Shown: positions 16,734-25,614 of the stretch, piece by piece
How the letters are laid out: every line of letters starts with the position of its first letter
Position numbering within the stretch: position 1 is the stretch's first letter
DNA from: Micromonospora sp. MH99
Lineage (GTDB): Bacteria > Actinomycetota > Actinomycetes > Mycobacteriales > Micromonosporaceae
Length of the DNA stretch: 64,000 nucleotides
NCBI RefSeq assembly: GCF_021442385.1
Contig: NZ_MUZA01000004.1
Location: forward strand, 62,001 to 126,000
Direction: 5' to 3'
Notes under the pieces: generated by a model
What the model saw: only the letters and a program-made list of their open reading frames with translations
Told to the model about the DNA's origin: nothing
The model's database searches: none
Translations under genes and position numbers: made by a program

Positions 16734-18581
16734 GTGGACAGCTATCCGGCGATCGAGGATCACGGACTCATCGGCGACCTGCAGACCGCCGCGTTGGTGA
16801 CGTGTGACGGCACTGTCGACTGGTTCTGCGCGCCGCGCTTCGACTCGCCGAGCATCTTCGCCGCCCTGCTGGACAAGGACAAGGGCGGCTACTTCCGCAT
16901 CGCGCCGCACGACGTCCGGTACGTCACCAAACAGCTCTACCTCCCCGGCACGCCCATCCTGATCACCCGGTTCATCAGCGCGGACGGCGTGGCCGAGGTG
17001 ATGGACTTCATGCCGGTGACCGGCGAGCGGGCCACCGACGCGCACCGCCTGGTCCGCATCGTCACCATGGTCCGCGGCAGCATGCGCTTCCGGGTGGAGT
17101 GCCGGCCGCGGTTCGACTACGCCCGGGAAGAGCACCAGCTGGAGCGCCACCGCAACGGCTACGTCTTTCGCAGCCGGTCGGCGACGCTGACGTTCAACCC
17201 GGTGGACCCCACCGGCCGGTTGATCTCGGAACGCGGCGAGATCCACCTCGAGGGCGACGACTTCGTCGGGTACGGCACCCTGAACGAGGGCGACACCGGC
17301 GGCGTGGTCCTGGAGACCGCCGGCACCGAGCCACGCGTCATCCCGGCGGACGAGATCCAGGGCATGTTCGAGTGGACCCGGGACTACTGGCGGCGCTGGC
17401 TCGAACGTTCCCGCTACACCGGCCGGTGGCGGGAGATGGTCGAGCGCTCCGCGATCACCCTGAAGCTGATGACGTACGCCCCGACCGGCGCGATGATCGC
17501 CGCGCCCACTGCCGCGCTGCCCGAACTGGTCGGCGGAACCCGCAACTGGGACTACCGCTACACCTGGGTACGCGACACGTCGTTCTCGGTGCACGCGCTG
17601 CTCGGGCTCGGCTTCACCGAGGAGGTCAGCCGGTACATGAACTGGCTGGACGAACGGATCCGCGAAGCCGGCGACCACCAGGACCCCCTGAAGATCATGT
17701 ACCGGGTGGACGGCTCCTCCGACCTGCACGAGGAGGTTCTCGAGCACCTGGAGGGCTACTGCGGCTCGCGGCCGGTGCGGATCGGCAACGGCGCCGCCGA
17801 CCAGCTTCAGCTCGACATCCACGGCGAGGCGCTCTACGCCATGCACCTCGCCGACGAACAGGGCATCCGCGTCTCGCACCAGGTGTGGAAGAGCACCGTC
17901 CGGCTCGTCGACTGGCTCTGCCACAACTGGGACAAGCGCGACGCCGGCATCTGGGAGAGCCGCCACCACCCCCGCAACTACACCTTCGGGCGGGTGATGT
18001 CGTGGGTGGCGCTGGACCGGGCCATCCGGCTGGCCACCCGGACCGGCCGGCCCGGGGACCTGACCTGCTGGACCGAGCAGCGCAACCGGATCTACGACCA
18101 GGTCATGGCCCGCGGATACAACCGGGAACGCGGCACCTTCGTGCAGGCGTACGACGAGAGCGTGCTGGACGCGGCGCTGCTCGCCATGCCCTCGGTCGGT
18201 TTCGTCACGCCGAGCGACCCGCTGTGGCAGTCCACCCTGCACGCGATCGAACGCGAACTGGTCTCCGACAGCCTGGTCCACAGGTACGACCCGGTCCACT
18301 CCCCCGACGGTCTCCCCGGCCATGAGGGCACGTTCAACATGTGCACCTTCTGGTACGTCGAGGCGCTGGCCCGCTCCGGCCGCCTCGACGACGCCCGACT
18401 CACGTTCGAGAAGATGTTCACCTTCAGCAACCACCTCGGCCTCTACGCCGAGGAGATCGCCGCGACCGGGGAGCAGATCGGCAACTATCCCCAGGCGTTC
18501 AGCCACCTGTCGCTGATCAACTCCGCGCTGACACTCAACGACCTGCTCGACGCCGAGGCCGAGTCCCGCAACCGCCGGTAG
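16734..18581 (+). CDS. GH15 family trehalase/glucoamylase-type glycoside hydrolase
   Basis: 615 residues from GTG 16734 behind GGGGAGAG. It starts DSYPAIEDHGLIGDLQTAALV, typical of actinobacterial GH15 proteins without a signal peptide. An N-terminal beta-sandwich domain (to about residue 220) precedes an (alpha/alpha)6 barrel with GTRNWDYRYTWVRDTSF near 269-285, the GH15 hallmark, and EGYCGSRPVRIGNGAADQLQLD further on, with GTFNMCTFWYVEAL near the end. Mycobacterial members of this size are trehalases; others are glucoamylases or isomaltose hydrolases. A cytosolic role in trehalose or glucan turnover is likely. Trehalase is favoured slightly on length and layout. Confidence 0.85.
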   Translation: MDSYPAIEDHGLIGDLQTAALVTCDGTVDWFCAPRFDSPSIFAALLDKDKGGYFRIAPHDVRYVTKQLYLPGTPILITRFISADGVAEVMDFMPVTGERATDAHRLVRIVTMVRGSMRFRVECRPRFDYAREEHQLERHRNGYVFRSRSATLTFNPVDPTGRLISERGEIHLEGDDFVGYGTLNEGDTGGVVLETAGTEPRVIPADEIQGMFEWTRDYWRRWLERSRYTGRWREMVERSAITLKLMTYAPTGAMIAAPTAALPELVGGTRNWDYRYTWVRDTSFSVHALLGLGFTEEVSRYMNWLDERIREAGDHQDPLKIMYRVDGSSDLHEEVLEHLEGYCGSRPVRIGNGAADQLQLDIHGEALYAMHLADEQGIRVSHQVWKSTVRLVDWLCHNWDKRDAGIWESRHHPRNYTFGRVMSWVALDRAIRLATRTGRPGDLTCWTEQRNRIYDQVMARGYNRERGTFVQAYDESVLDAALLAMPSVGFVTPSDPLWQSTLHAIERELVSDSLVHRYDPVHSPDGLPGHEGTFNMCTFWYVEALARSGRLDDARLTFEKMFTFSNHLGLYAEEIAATGEQIGNYPQAFSHLSLINSALTLNDLLDAEAESRNRR

Positions 18582-18620
18582 CACCGGCACCGTCTGGTCG
18601 ACCGCGTCGCGCGGGGCCTG

Positions 18621-19799
18621 TCACGCGACGGCGCGGGCCATGCGGCGTACCGCCTCGGTGATCAGCTCCGGCGCGGTGGCCAGATTCAGCCGGACGTGAC
18701 CGCCGCCCCCGGTGCCGAAGGTCGTACCGGAGTTGAGCGCGACCCGGCCCCGGTCGAGGAACACGGCCGAGGGGTCGTCACCCAGGCCCAGGGCTCGGCA
18801 GTCGAGCCAGGCGAGATAGGTGGCCTGACCGGGCTCGTACCGGATGGCCGGCAGATGCTCGGCGAGGAGCGCGGCGAGGAGCCGACGGTTGTCGTCCAGG
18901 CCCCTCAGCAGGGCGTCGAGCCACTCGCCGCCGTCACGCAAGGCGGCGGTGTGGGCGATCACGCCGAGGTGGCTGGTGCTGACGCTGGTCTCGAACGGAA
19001 CGCGGGCGAGGTCGCCCGCCGCGGCCGGGCCGGCGATCAGCAGCCCGCCGCGCAGGCCGGCCAGGTTCCACCCCTTGGAGGCGGACATCAGCGACAGGCC
19101 GTTCTCGGCGCCCGGCACCGAGAGGTACGGCACGAAGCGCGCTCCCCCGAGCACCACCGGAGCGTGGATCTCGTCGGCGATCACCCGCACCCCGTGCCGC
19201 TCGGCCAGGTGGGCGACGGCGGCCAACTCGTCAGCGGTGTGCAGGACACCCGTCGGGTTGTGCGGACTGCACAGCAGGTACGCCGCCGGCCGCCCACCGG
19301 ACCGCGCCTGCCGGAACGCGTCCTGCAGCGTGTCGAGATCGATCCGCAGGTCCCCGCCGAGCGGCGCCTCCACGATCCGGCGGCCGGCGTGCGCCACGAA
19401 CTCGTAGAACGGCGGATAGACCGGGCAGTTGACGACCACCGCGTCTCCCGGCCCGGTGACCAGCCGCAGGGCCTCGACGACGCCGTGCATCACGTCGGGC
19501 ACCAGCGCGGTGCGCTCCACGGCCAGCCCGTCCCAACCCCACCGCCGCCGGGCGAACGCCGCAAGCGCCTGCGGGTACGCCGTGCCGGCGGTGTAACCGG
19601 TGTCGCCGCGCGCGACGGCGTCGGTGATCGCGTTGGCGACCGGCTCGGCCAGCGGCACGTCCATCTCGGCCACCCAGAGCGGCAGCACGTCGTCGGGGTA
19701 CCCCCGCCACTTCAGGCTCGTCCGTTGGCGCAGTTGGCCGATCGTGAGCTGGCGAAGGGGATTCACCGCGTCGCGCGGACCGTTCAGCACGCCACCCAT
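18621..19799 (-). CDS. PatB/MalY-type PLP-dependent aminotransferase or C-S lyase
   Basis: 392 residues of fold-type I PLP enzyme. [17 protein letters not shown] is the N-terminal signature of the MalY/PatB group, followed by [20 protein letters not shown] and the PLP lysine in [12 protein letters not shown]; the C-terminal Arg lies in HVRLNLAT. The group cleaves C-S bonds of cystathionine and cysteine conjugates, and a few members transaminate. Start ATG 19799-19797, with no strong ribosome site visible, so a nearby GTG (19787) is possible. It is the only gene on its strand until the dehydrogenase upstream, with 51 bases between them, so they may share a transcript. Confidence 0.85.
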   Translation of the reverse strand: MGGVLNGPRDAVNPLRQLTIGQLRQRTSLKWRGYPDDVLPLWVAEMDVPLAEPVANAITDAVARGDTGYTAGTAYPQALAAFARRRWGWDGLAVERTALVPDVMHGVVEALRLVTGPGDAVVVNCPVYPPFYEFVAHAGRRIVEAPLGGDLRIDLDTLQDAFRQARSGGRPAAYLLCSPHNPTGVLHTADELAAVAHLAERHGVRVIADEIHAPVVLGGARFVPYLSVPGAENGLSLMSASKGWNLAGLRGGLLIAGPAAAGDLARVPFETSVSTSHLGVIAHTAALRDGGEWLDALLRGLDDNRRLLAALLAEHLPAIRYEPGQATYLAWLDCRALGLGDDPSAVFLDRGRVALNSGTTFGTGGGGHVRLNLATAPELITEAVRRMARAVA

Positions 19800-19850
19800 T
19801 GCCGAAGCCTATGCGGCGAGCCCGCAGCGCGCCCCGGACGGTGCGACGAA

Positions 19851-20747
19851 CTACGCGCTGTCGCGGGTCGACCTCGTTCGCGCCTCCAGAGCGGTGATCA
19901 CGCCGATCATGTCGATCGCGCCCTGGCCGTTGTCGACCGCCTCCTGGTACAGCTCCCGGCTGGCCCGGATGAGGGGGTGCGCCGTCCCCGCGGCGACCGC
20001 GGCGTCCTCGATGAGGCGGGCGTTCTTGAGGACGTCGGCGATCGCCGCCTGCGGGGCGAGGTCGCCCTCGGTGAGCTTGCGCGCCTTACCCCGGGAGACG
20101 ACCGATGCCATCGGCCCGGATTCGAGTACGGCCCGCAGCACCTCCGTGTCCGCGCCGGTCTGCGCCGCGAAGTGGAACGTCTCGGCCAGGCCCGTCACCA
20201 TGGTGATCAGGAACGTGTTGACGGCGAGCTTCATCGACAGTGCCGCCGGCACCGCGCCACACCGGAACCGCTGGGCGCACATCGCGTCGATGAGCGGCTC
20301 GACATGCCCGATCGCCTCGTCGTCGCCGGCGAGCATGGCCACGAGCGTGCCCTCCGTGGCGGGTCCGCGAGACCCCGACACCGGGGCCTCGACGTACCGT
20401 CCGCCGGATTCGCTGACCTGGACGGCGAGCGTCCGCGAGTACGCGGTCGTGAAGGTGCCCATCTGGACGACCGTGTGTCCGCGTACACGGCGGACGAACT
20501 CGTCGGTCCCCCGCCCGAGCACGGCGTCGACGGCCGCCTCGTCCCGCAGCATCAGGATGATCGTCTCGGCGGCGTCGAACACCCCCGAAAGGTCGTCGGC
20601 CGCGCGCGCTCCGGCGGCGACGAGGTCCGCGACGGGCCCGGGCGTACGTGCCCAGACGACCACGTCGACGCCCGCGTTGACGAGGTTCGTCGCCATGGGC
20701 ACGCCCATGATGCCGAGCCCGATGAATCCCACCGTGCGAGCACTCAT
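19851..20747 (-). CDS. 3-hydroxyisobutyrate dehydrogenase-family NAD(P)-binding reductase
   Basis: 298 residues from ATG 20747-20745 with GGGAGG upstream. The Rossmann start is VGFIGLGIMGVPMATNL, followed by VEAPVSGSRGPA for substrate binding, the catalytic Lys in SMKLAVNTFL and the C-terminal dimerisation helices. Members reduce or oxidise beta-hydroxy acids such as hydroxyisobutyrate, tartronate semialdehyde or succinic semialdehyde. The start overlaps the stop of the metallo-hydrolase gene (ATGA), so both are made from one message. Substrate not determinable. Confidence 0.85.
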   Translation of the reverse strand: MSARTVGFIGLGIMGVPMATNLVNAGVDVVVWARTPGPVADLVAAGARAADDLSGVFDAAETIILMLRDEAAVDAVLGRGTDEFVRRVRGHTVVQMGTFTTAYSRTLAVQVSESGGRYVEAPVSGSRGPATEGTLVAMLAGDDEAIGHVEPLIDAMCAQRFRCGAVPAALSMKLAVNTFLITMVTGLAETFHFAAQTGADTEVLRAVLESGPMASVVSRGKARKLTEGDLAPQAAIADVLKNARLIEDAAVAAGTAHPLIRASRELYQEAVDNGQGAIDMIGVITALEARTRSTRDSA

Positions 20748-21526
20748 CCTGCCTCCCGCCTCCCGCTTTCCGTCGTCCGATCTGGTGTGTCGAGCATGAC
20801 GGCGAGGTCTTCGTCGGCCGCCAGCACCGGCCCGTCGAACTCCCGCTGCGCGGCCGCCACGGCGGCGGCCCGGTCGTTGCCGGGCCAGAAGTGGGTGAGC
20901 ATCAGCTGGCGGGCACCCGCCCGTCGAGCCCACTGGCCGGCCTCGATCGAGGTCATCAGATTGCGGGTGGGTCCGTCGGTCTCCCCGCCGCGGTCGGTGG
21001 CCTCGACGATGAACAGATCGGCGTCGCGGCCGAGTTCGGCCAGCAGAGGCGTCGGGCCGGTGTCCCCGGAGTAGGCCACGACCATCCCGTCGGCCTCGAT
21101 GCGGATGCCCGCGTTGGGCACGTGATGCACAAGGGCCAACCCGGTCAGGTCGAAGGGGCCCACCCGGTAGGCGCCGGGCAGCGGGTGCAGGTCGAAGACC
21201 GCGTGCAGGTCGACGTCCGGCTCCAGGCCGCCGAGCCGGTCGAGCACACCCGGCGGGCAGTACAACGCCAGCCGTGGCGCACCGGGGGTGCCGTAGAGCC
21301 GCCTCCGGAACAGCCCGTGCAGGTCGACGCAGTGATCGGGGTGCTCATGGGTGACGACGACAGCGTCAACCGCGCCATCCGGCCAGTGCCTGAGCAGCCG
21401 CGGCAGCGTGGCGTAGCCCAGGTCGAGCACCAGGCGGTAGCCGTCCCAGTCCACGGCGAAACCGCTACAGGCACGGCCCGGCTCGGGGAAGGCGCCAGAA
21501 CTGCCCAGCACGGTGACCCGTCGCAT
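20744..21526 (-). CDS. Metallo-beta-lactamase-fold hydrolase (RNase Z/phosphodiesterase-like)
   Basis: 260 residues from ATG 21526-21524. It starts MRRVTVLGSSGAFPEPGRAC, like tRNase Z and related phosphodiesterases, has the metal motif VTHEHPDHCVDLHGLF (HxHxDH), GLALVHHVPNAGIRIEADG, AYSGDTGPT and a late HFWPGND. The exosite arm typical of tRNase Z is not evident, so a cyclic-nucleotide phosphodiesterase-like or general hydrolase role is more likely. It is translationally coupled to the dehydrogenase downstream. The start is divergent from the second MocR gene 110 bases away. Confidence 0.85.
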   Translation of the reverse strand: MRRVTVLGSSGAFPEPGRACSGFAVDWDGYRLVLDLGYATLPRLLRHWPDGAVDAVVVTHEHPDHCVDLHGLFRRRLYGTPGAPRLALYCPPGVLDRLGGLEPDVDLHAVFDLHPLPGAYRVGPFDLTGLALVHHVPNAGIRIEADGMVVAYSGDTGPTPLLAELGRDADLFIVEATDRGGETDGPTRNLMTSIEAGQWARRAGARQLMLTHFWPGNDRAAAVAAAQREFDGPVLAADEDLAVMLDTPDRTTESGRREAG

Positions 21527-21636
21527 CCGCACAGAATGCCAGGCCGCCAGCCGACTGTCCGGCCCGCGCGTTCGCGCGTCGAGGGCGTAGCTCACGTCCC
21601 TGAGCAGTCACTGGCCCGGTGTTAGGGTTCGAAACC

Positions 21637-23037
21637 GTGTCGATTGACTGGGCCGCTTTCGGGGTTGACCTGCACCTGGAGTTCGATCCGGCGTCCGGTC
21701 GACGAGCGGGCCTCGAGCGGGCGTTGCGCGAAGCCATCCGGGCGGGGCGGCTGACGCCGGAGACCCGACTGCCGTCCACCCGCACGCTCGCGCTGGAACT
21801 CGGCCTGGCACGCGGGACGGTGAGCGCCGCGTACGACCAACTGGTCGCCGAGGGCTACCTCAACGCCCGGACGGGCTCGGGCACCGTCGTCGCCGATCTG
21901 GCCGGCAGCCGGGCGCCGGCCGCGCGGCCGGCGGCCGACGTGCCCGCGCTGCGCTACGACCTCCGGCCGGGCAGCCCCGACGTTTCCACCTTCCCGACGG
22001 CCGCCTGGCTGCGGGCCACCCGACGGGCTCTGGCCGCCGCCCCGGTGACCGCCTACGACTACGGCGACCCGCGCGGCCGGATCGAACTGCGTACCGCGCT
22101 GGCGGACTATCTGGGGCGCGCTCGGGGCGTTCTGGCCCACCCGGACCAGATCGTGATCACGTCCGGCTACGTGCAGGCCCTCGCCCTGCTCGCCGGCGTA
22201 CTCGACGGTGCGGCGCTCGCGATGGAGGACCCCGGTCTCAGCTTCCACCGCGACGTGGTCAGGCACGCCCGCGCCGAGGTCGTCGCACTGCCGGTCGACG
22301 AACGCGGCGCCCGCACGGACCTGCTCGGCACGCCCGCGTTCGCGGCGGTGCGGGCGGTAGTGGTGACCCCGGCGCACCAGTACCCGACCGGAGTGACACT
22401 GCACCCGCACCGGCGGCACGCCGCCACCACCTGGGCGAGGGAGCGCGCGGGCCTGATCATCGAGGACGACTACGACGGCGAGTTCCGGTACGACCGCCAG
22501 CCCGTCGGCGCGCTCCAGGGGATGGCGCCGGCGCACGTCGTCTACGTGGGTACGGCCGCGAAGACCCTCGGGCCCGCCCTGCGGCTGGCCTGGATGGTGC
22601 TGCCCGGACGCCTTGTCGAACCGGTGGTACGCGACAAGCGGCACACCGATCTGCACACCGAGGCGATCGGCCAGCTCGCCCTCGCCGATCTGATCACCAG
22701 CCACGCGTACGACAGGCACATCCGCGCGTGCCGGCTTCGCTACCGGCGTCGACGCGACCTCCTCGTCAGCCGGCTCGGACGCCACGTCGCCCTGCACGGG
22801 ATAGCCGCCGGTCTGCACGCGATGGTCAGCCTGCCCACCACCGGCCCCAGTGAGCGGGAGGTCCTCGACCGAGCGGCGGCGCACGGTCTGGCGCTGGGCG
22901 GTCTGGGCGACCACTGGCACACTCCCGGCGATCACCCACCCGGTCTCATCATCGGCTACGGAACACCCAACGAGGGCGGTTACCCAGCCGCGCTCGACAC
23001 CCTGACCCGAGTGCTCGGCAGCGGTCCACGGGGCTGA
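21637..23037 (+). CDS. MocR/PdxR-family transcriptional regulator (second)
   Basis: About 466 residues from GTG 21637; an in-frame GTG at 21619 would add six. The GntR helix-turn-helix is RLPSTRTLALELGLARGTVS and the wing ARTGSGTVV; the aminotransferase domain carries IEDDYDGEFRYDR and the PLP lysine in GTAAKTLGPALRLAW. A possible -10 (TAGGGT, 21623-21628) lies only nine bases before the GTG, so the message may be leaderless. It is divergent from the hydrolase-dehydrogenase operon and upstream of the thiol reductase-MFS pair, either of which it might regulate. Its first strands differ clearly from the MocR at 4007. Confidence 0.9.
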   Translation: MSIDWAAFGVDLHLEFDPASGRRAGLERALREAIRAGRLTPETRLPSTRTLALELGLARGTVSAAYDQLVAEGYLNARTGSGTVVADLAGSRAPAARPAADVPALRYDLRPGSPDVSTFPTAAWLRATRRALAAAPVTAYDYGDPRGRIELRTALADYLGRARGVLAHPDQIVITSGYVQALALLAGVLDGAALAMEDPGLSFHRDVVRHARAEVVALPVDERGARTDLLGTPAFAAVRAVVVTPAHQYPTGVTLHPHRRHAATTWARERAGLIIEDDYDGEFRYDRQPVGALQGMAPAHVVYVGTAAKTLGPALRLAWMVLPGRLVEPVVRDKRHTDLHTEAIGQLALADLITSHAYDRHIRACRLRYRRRRDLLVSRLGRHVALHGIAAGLHAMVSLPTTGPSEREVLDRAAAHGLALGGLGDHWHTPGDHPPGLIIGYGTPNEGGYPAALDTLTRVLGSGPRG

Positions 23038-23049
23038 ATTGGCCCAATT
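23037..23049. promoter_or_regulatory. Perfect dyad upstream of the thiol reductase-MFS pair
   Basis: AATTGG and CCAATT flank a single C, giving a 13-bp palindrome that begins inside the MocR stop codon and lies 55 bases before the reductase start. AT-rich symmetry stands out in this sequence. It may be an operator; the binding protein is not known. Confidence 0.35.
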
Positions 23050-23104
23050 TTCCCGTACCCGATCGGCTCTCCTTTCTGGCCCGACCGCTTCGTAGCGTCG
23101 CGGT

Positions 23105-23710
23105 ATGACAATCGTTGACCTGTGGTTCGACCCGCGATGCCCATGGGCGTGGATCGCCTCGCGCTGGCTGCTGGAGACCGAGCGCGTCCGTGATGTTCGG
23201 GTCCGGTTCCGCGTGATGAGCCTGACGGTGCTCAACGAGGGCCGGGACGACCTGGACGACTGGTACGCGGAGTGGCTCCGACCGGGCATGGGCCCCGTGC
23301 GGGTGCTGACCGCCGCCGAGCAGACGTACGGCCGCGAGGTCCTGCGGGACCTGTACACCGCGCTGGGGAACCGTATCCACCTGGACTCCGCACCCGTCGG
23401 ACGTCAGCTGTACGTCGACGCGCTCACCGAACTCGGTCTCGACGGGCAACTCGCCGAGGCCGCCGAGAGCACCGAGTACGACAAGGCGCTGCGCGCGAGC
23501 CACGACGAGGGCATGGCCCCGATGGGCGACGCCCCCGGCACTCCGTCGATCCACGTCGACGGGCACGTCTTCTTCGGGCCTGTCGTCAGCCCCGTGCCGC
23601 GTGGCGAGGCGGCTGGGCGGCTGTGGGACGGGGTGCTGCTCGTCGCCGGTACCGCCGGCTTCTACGAGTTGAAGCGGTCCCGGGACGGCCGACCGGACGT
23701 GCGTTCGTGA
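23105..23710 (+). CDS. Mycothiol-dependent nitroreductase/DsbA-like protein (Rv2466c family) with altered active site
   Basis: 201 residues, ATG 23105. It matches the Rv2466c family along its length as far as can be judged by eye: DLWFDPRCPWAWIASRWLLE at the N-terminus, FRVMSLTVLNEGRDDL, GPVRVLTAAEQTYG, GTPSIHVDGHVFFGPV with the cis-Pro loop, and a terminal FYELKRSRDG. Family members are mycothiol-linked thiol reductases with a CPWC motif. Here it is CPWA (Cys12, Ala15), so only the nucleophilic Cys remains, which fits a monothiol mechanism using mycothiol. Its stop overlaps the start of the MFS gene (GTGA), suggesting the two act together in detoxification and export. Confidence 0.85.
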   Translation: MTIVDLWFDPRCPWAWIASRWLLETERVRDVRVRFRVMSLTVLNEGRDDLDDWYAEWLRPGMGPVRVLTAAEQTYGREVLRDLYTALGNRIHLDSAPVGRQLYVDALTELGLDGQLAEAAESTEYDKALRASHDEGMAPMGDAPGTPSIHVDGHVFFGPVVSPVPRGEAAGRLWDGVLLVAGTAGFYELKRSRDGRPDVRS

Positions 23711-24948
23711 CCAGAAGCCCCGCCCGGGTTCTCGCCCTCGCCCAGTTCATCAACTCCGTCGGGGACGGCGCCTTCTACGTCTGCTCGGCCCTCTTCTTCG
23801 CCCGGATCATCGGCCTGTCTCCCACCCAGATCGGCCTGGGCCTGACCACCGGTTGGGCGGTCGGCGCCGCCGCCGGAGTCCTCCTCGGGCACCTCGCCGA
23901 CCGGCGCGGCCCCCGGGGCGCCGCGATCCTGCTGGCCGCCCTGACCGGTGCGACCATCGGCTCGTTCCTGTTCGTCCGGTCGTTCCCGCTGTTCGTGCTG
24001 GCCACCTGCGCGTACGCCTGCTGTCAGGGCGGTTTGAGCGCTGCCCGGCAGGCCCTCCTCGCGGGGCTCGTCGAGTCGGCCGACCGCACCCGGGTGCGGG
24101 CCACCCTCCAGTCCAGGGCCAACGCCGGTCTGGCGATCGGCGCCGCGCTGGGCGGCCTGGCCCTCTTTCTCGACACTCCGCAGGCCTACCTGACGGTGTT
24201 CGGCGTCGACGCGGCGAGCTTCCTCGTCGCCGCCCTGGTGCTGCGCGGGCTACCGGCCGTGCCGGCCACGTCGGGCACCGGCGGCGACGCACGGGCGCTC
24301 GCCGTGCTCAGCGACCGCCCGTACGCCGTGATCACGCTGCTCAACGCCGTCCTGCTGCTTTACATGCCGCTGCTCAGCCTCGTCATTCCCTTGTGGGTCA
24401 CGCAGCGCACCGAGGCGCCCCGGTGGATCGTCGCGGCGATCCTGGTCCTCAACACCCTCAGCGTCGTGCTGTTCCAGGTCCGGATCGCCCGCCGGGTCAC
24501 CGATCTTCGTAGCGCCACCCGCCTCGTTCGGTACTCCGGGCTCACGATGTTCGCCTCGTGCGGCGTGTTCGCCCTCTCCGGCCTCGGCGCGGCGCCCTGG
24601 CAGGCCGCCGCCGTCCTGCTCCTGGCCGCGGGTCTGCAGGTCGTCGGGGAGATGATGCAGGCATCCGGCTCCTGGGAGATCAGCTTTGGGCTGGCTCCCG
24701 CCGGGCGTCAGGGCCAGTACCAGGGCTTCTTCGGCGCCGGCACCGCTGTCGCACGCGTGTTGGGCCCCCTTCTGCTCACCACGTTGATCGTCACCTGGGG
24801 CGCACCGGGCTGGCTTTTGCTGGGCGGGATGTTCGTCGCGGCGGCGTTCGCCATGCGCCCGGCGGTCCGCTGGGCCGAGGGAACGTCCCGTCGTTCCCCA
24901 GCCGGTCGGGCGGATCTCGCGCCGTCTATCGGTCCGCAGCTCCGGTAG
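23707..24948 (+). CDS. MFS transporter
   Basis: 413 residues with about 12 predicted membrane helices, from GTG 23707, which overlaps the stop of the reductase gene. The loop between helices 2 and 3 reads GHLADRRGPRGAA, the MFS motif A (G-x-x-x-D-R-x-G). Its layout resembles drug or macrolide-type efflux carriers of actinomycetes. The last 23 bases overlap the convergent NmrA-like gene. Likely an exporter; substrate unknown. Confidence 0.85.
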   Translation: MTRSPARVLALAQFINSVGDGAFYVCSALFFARIIGLSPTQIGLGLTTGWAVGAAAGVLLGHLADRRGPRGAAILLAALTGATIGSFLFVRSFPLFVLATCAYACCQGGLSAARQALLAGLVESADRTRVRATLQSRANAGLAIGAALGGLALFLDTPQAYLTVFGVDAASFLVAALVLRGLPAVPATSGTGGDARALAVLSDRPYAVITLLNAVLLLYMPLLSLVIPLWVTQRTEAPRWIVAAILVLNTLSVVLFQVRIARRVTDLRSATRLVRYSGLTMFASCGVFALSGLGAAPWQAAAVLLLAAGLQVVGEMMQASGSWEISFGLAPAGRQGQYQGFFGAGTAVARVLGPLLLTTLIVTWGAPGWLLLGGMFVAAAFAMRPAVRWAEGTSRRSPAGRADLAPSIGPQLR

Positions 24949-25609
24949 CTGACACGGGAGGTGTCCGGGTCCGCGCGACGGTGAACCTGGTGCGACGGTG
25001 GCGGGGCCGTTCGACCTCGTCCAGCAGCGCCACGGCGAAATCCTCGGTGGAGATGGCGGAGGCGCCGGCCGGGTCGACCAGCAGCTCGTCGGCACCGAGC
25101 CGGTAGGAGCCGGTGCGCTCACCCGGTTCGAGGATCGCGGCGGGGCTGAGGTAGGTCCAGTCCACGTCGGTGCTCGCGCGAAAGACGGCGAGCTGGTCGT
25201 TGCAGGCCAGGGCGATCGCTCGCCAGGCTGGTGGTACGTACGCCGGGTCGTCGACCACGAGCGTGCCGCCCGAGCCCGGCACGGTCAGGCTGCCCGCGCC
25301 GCCGACAGCCAGCAGCCGCGCGCCGGTGCGGGACAGCCCGGCGAGCAGCGCCGTCGCGACGGCCACGAGTTCGTGTTCGTGGCCGATCGGCGGGCGGGTC
25401 GCCGTGACCACGACGTCCTGGCCGGCACTCAGCTCGACGACGGCGTCGACGTCGGCGGCATCGCCGACCCGGTGGATCGCGGCCGGGGGCAGTTGGGCGA
25501 GCCGGGCCGGGTCCCGTACGACGGCCGTGACGTCGTGGCCGCGACTCAGGGCCTCCGCGACGATCCGACTCCCGGTGGTGCCGGCGGCTCCGAAAACGGT
25601 GATACGCAT
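24926..25609 (-). CDS. NAD(P)H-binding NmrA/atypical SDR protein
   Basis: 227 residues from ATG 25609-25607. N-terminal Rossmann motif ITVFGAAGTTGSRIVAEAL (G-x-x-G-x-x-G), then VTAVVRDPARL for cofactor specificity, VGGAGSL, and DVDWTYLSPAAILEPGERTG, typical of NAD(P)H-binding proteins of the YwnB/BVR-B-like group. No canonical YxxxK pair is seen, so it may sense redox state or reduce small molecules. It follows the EamA gene by five bases, so both should be under the divergent MarR's control. It overlaps the MFS gene end to end by 23 bases. Confidence 0.85.
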   Translation of the reverse strand: MRITVFGAAGTTGSRIVAEALSRGHDVTAVVRDPARLAQLPPAAIHRVGDAADVDAVVELSAGQDVVVTATRPPIGHEHELVAVATALLAGLSRTGARLLAVGGAGSLTVPGSGGTLVVDDPAYVPPAWRAIALACNDQLAVFRASTDVDWTYLSPAAILEPGERTGSYRLGADELLVDPAGASAISTEDFAVALLDEVERPRHRRTRFTVARTRTPPVSATGAADR

Positions 25610-25614
25610 GATCG

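Noticed and set aside
16464..18590. A 708-codon open frame antisense to the GH15 gene
   Set aside because: Low-complexity translation caused by high GC at third positions; the GH15 gene is convincing on the opposite strand.
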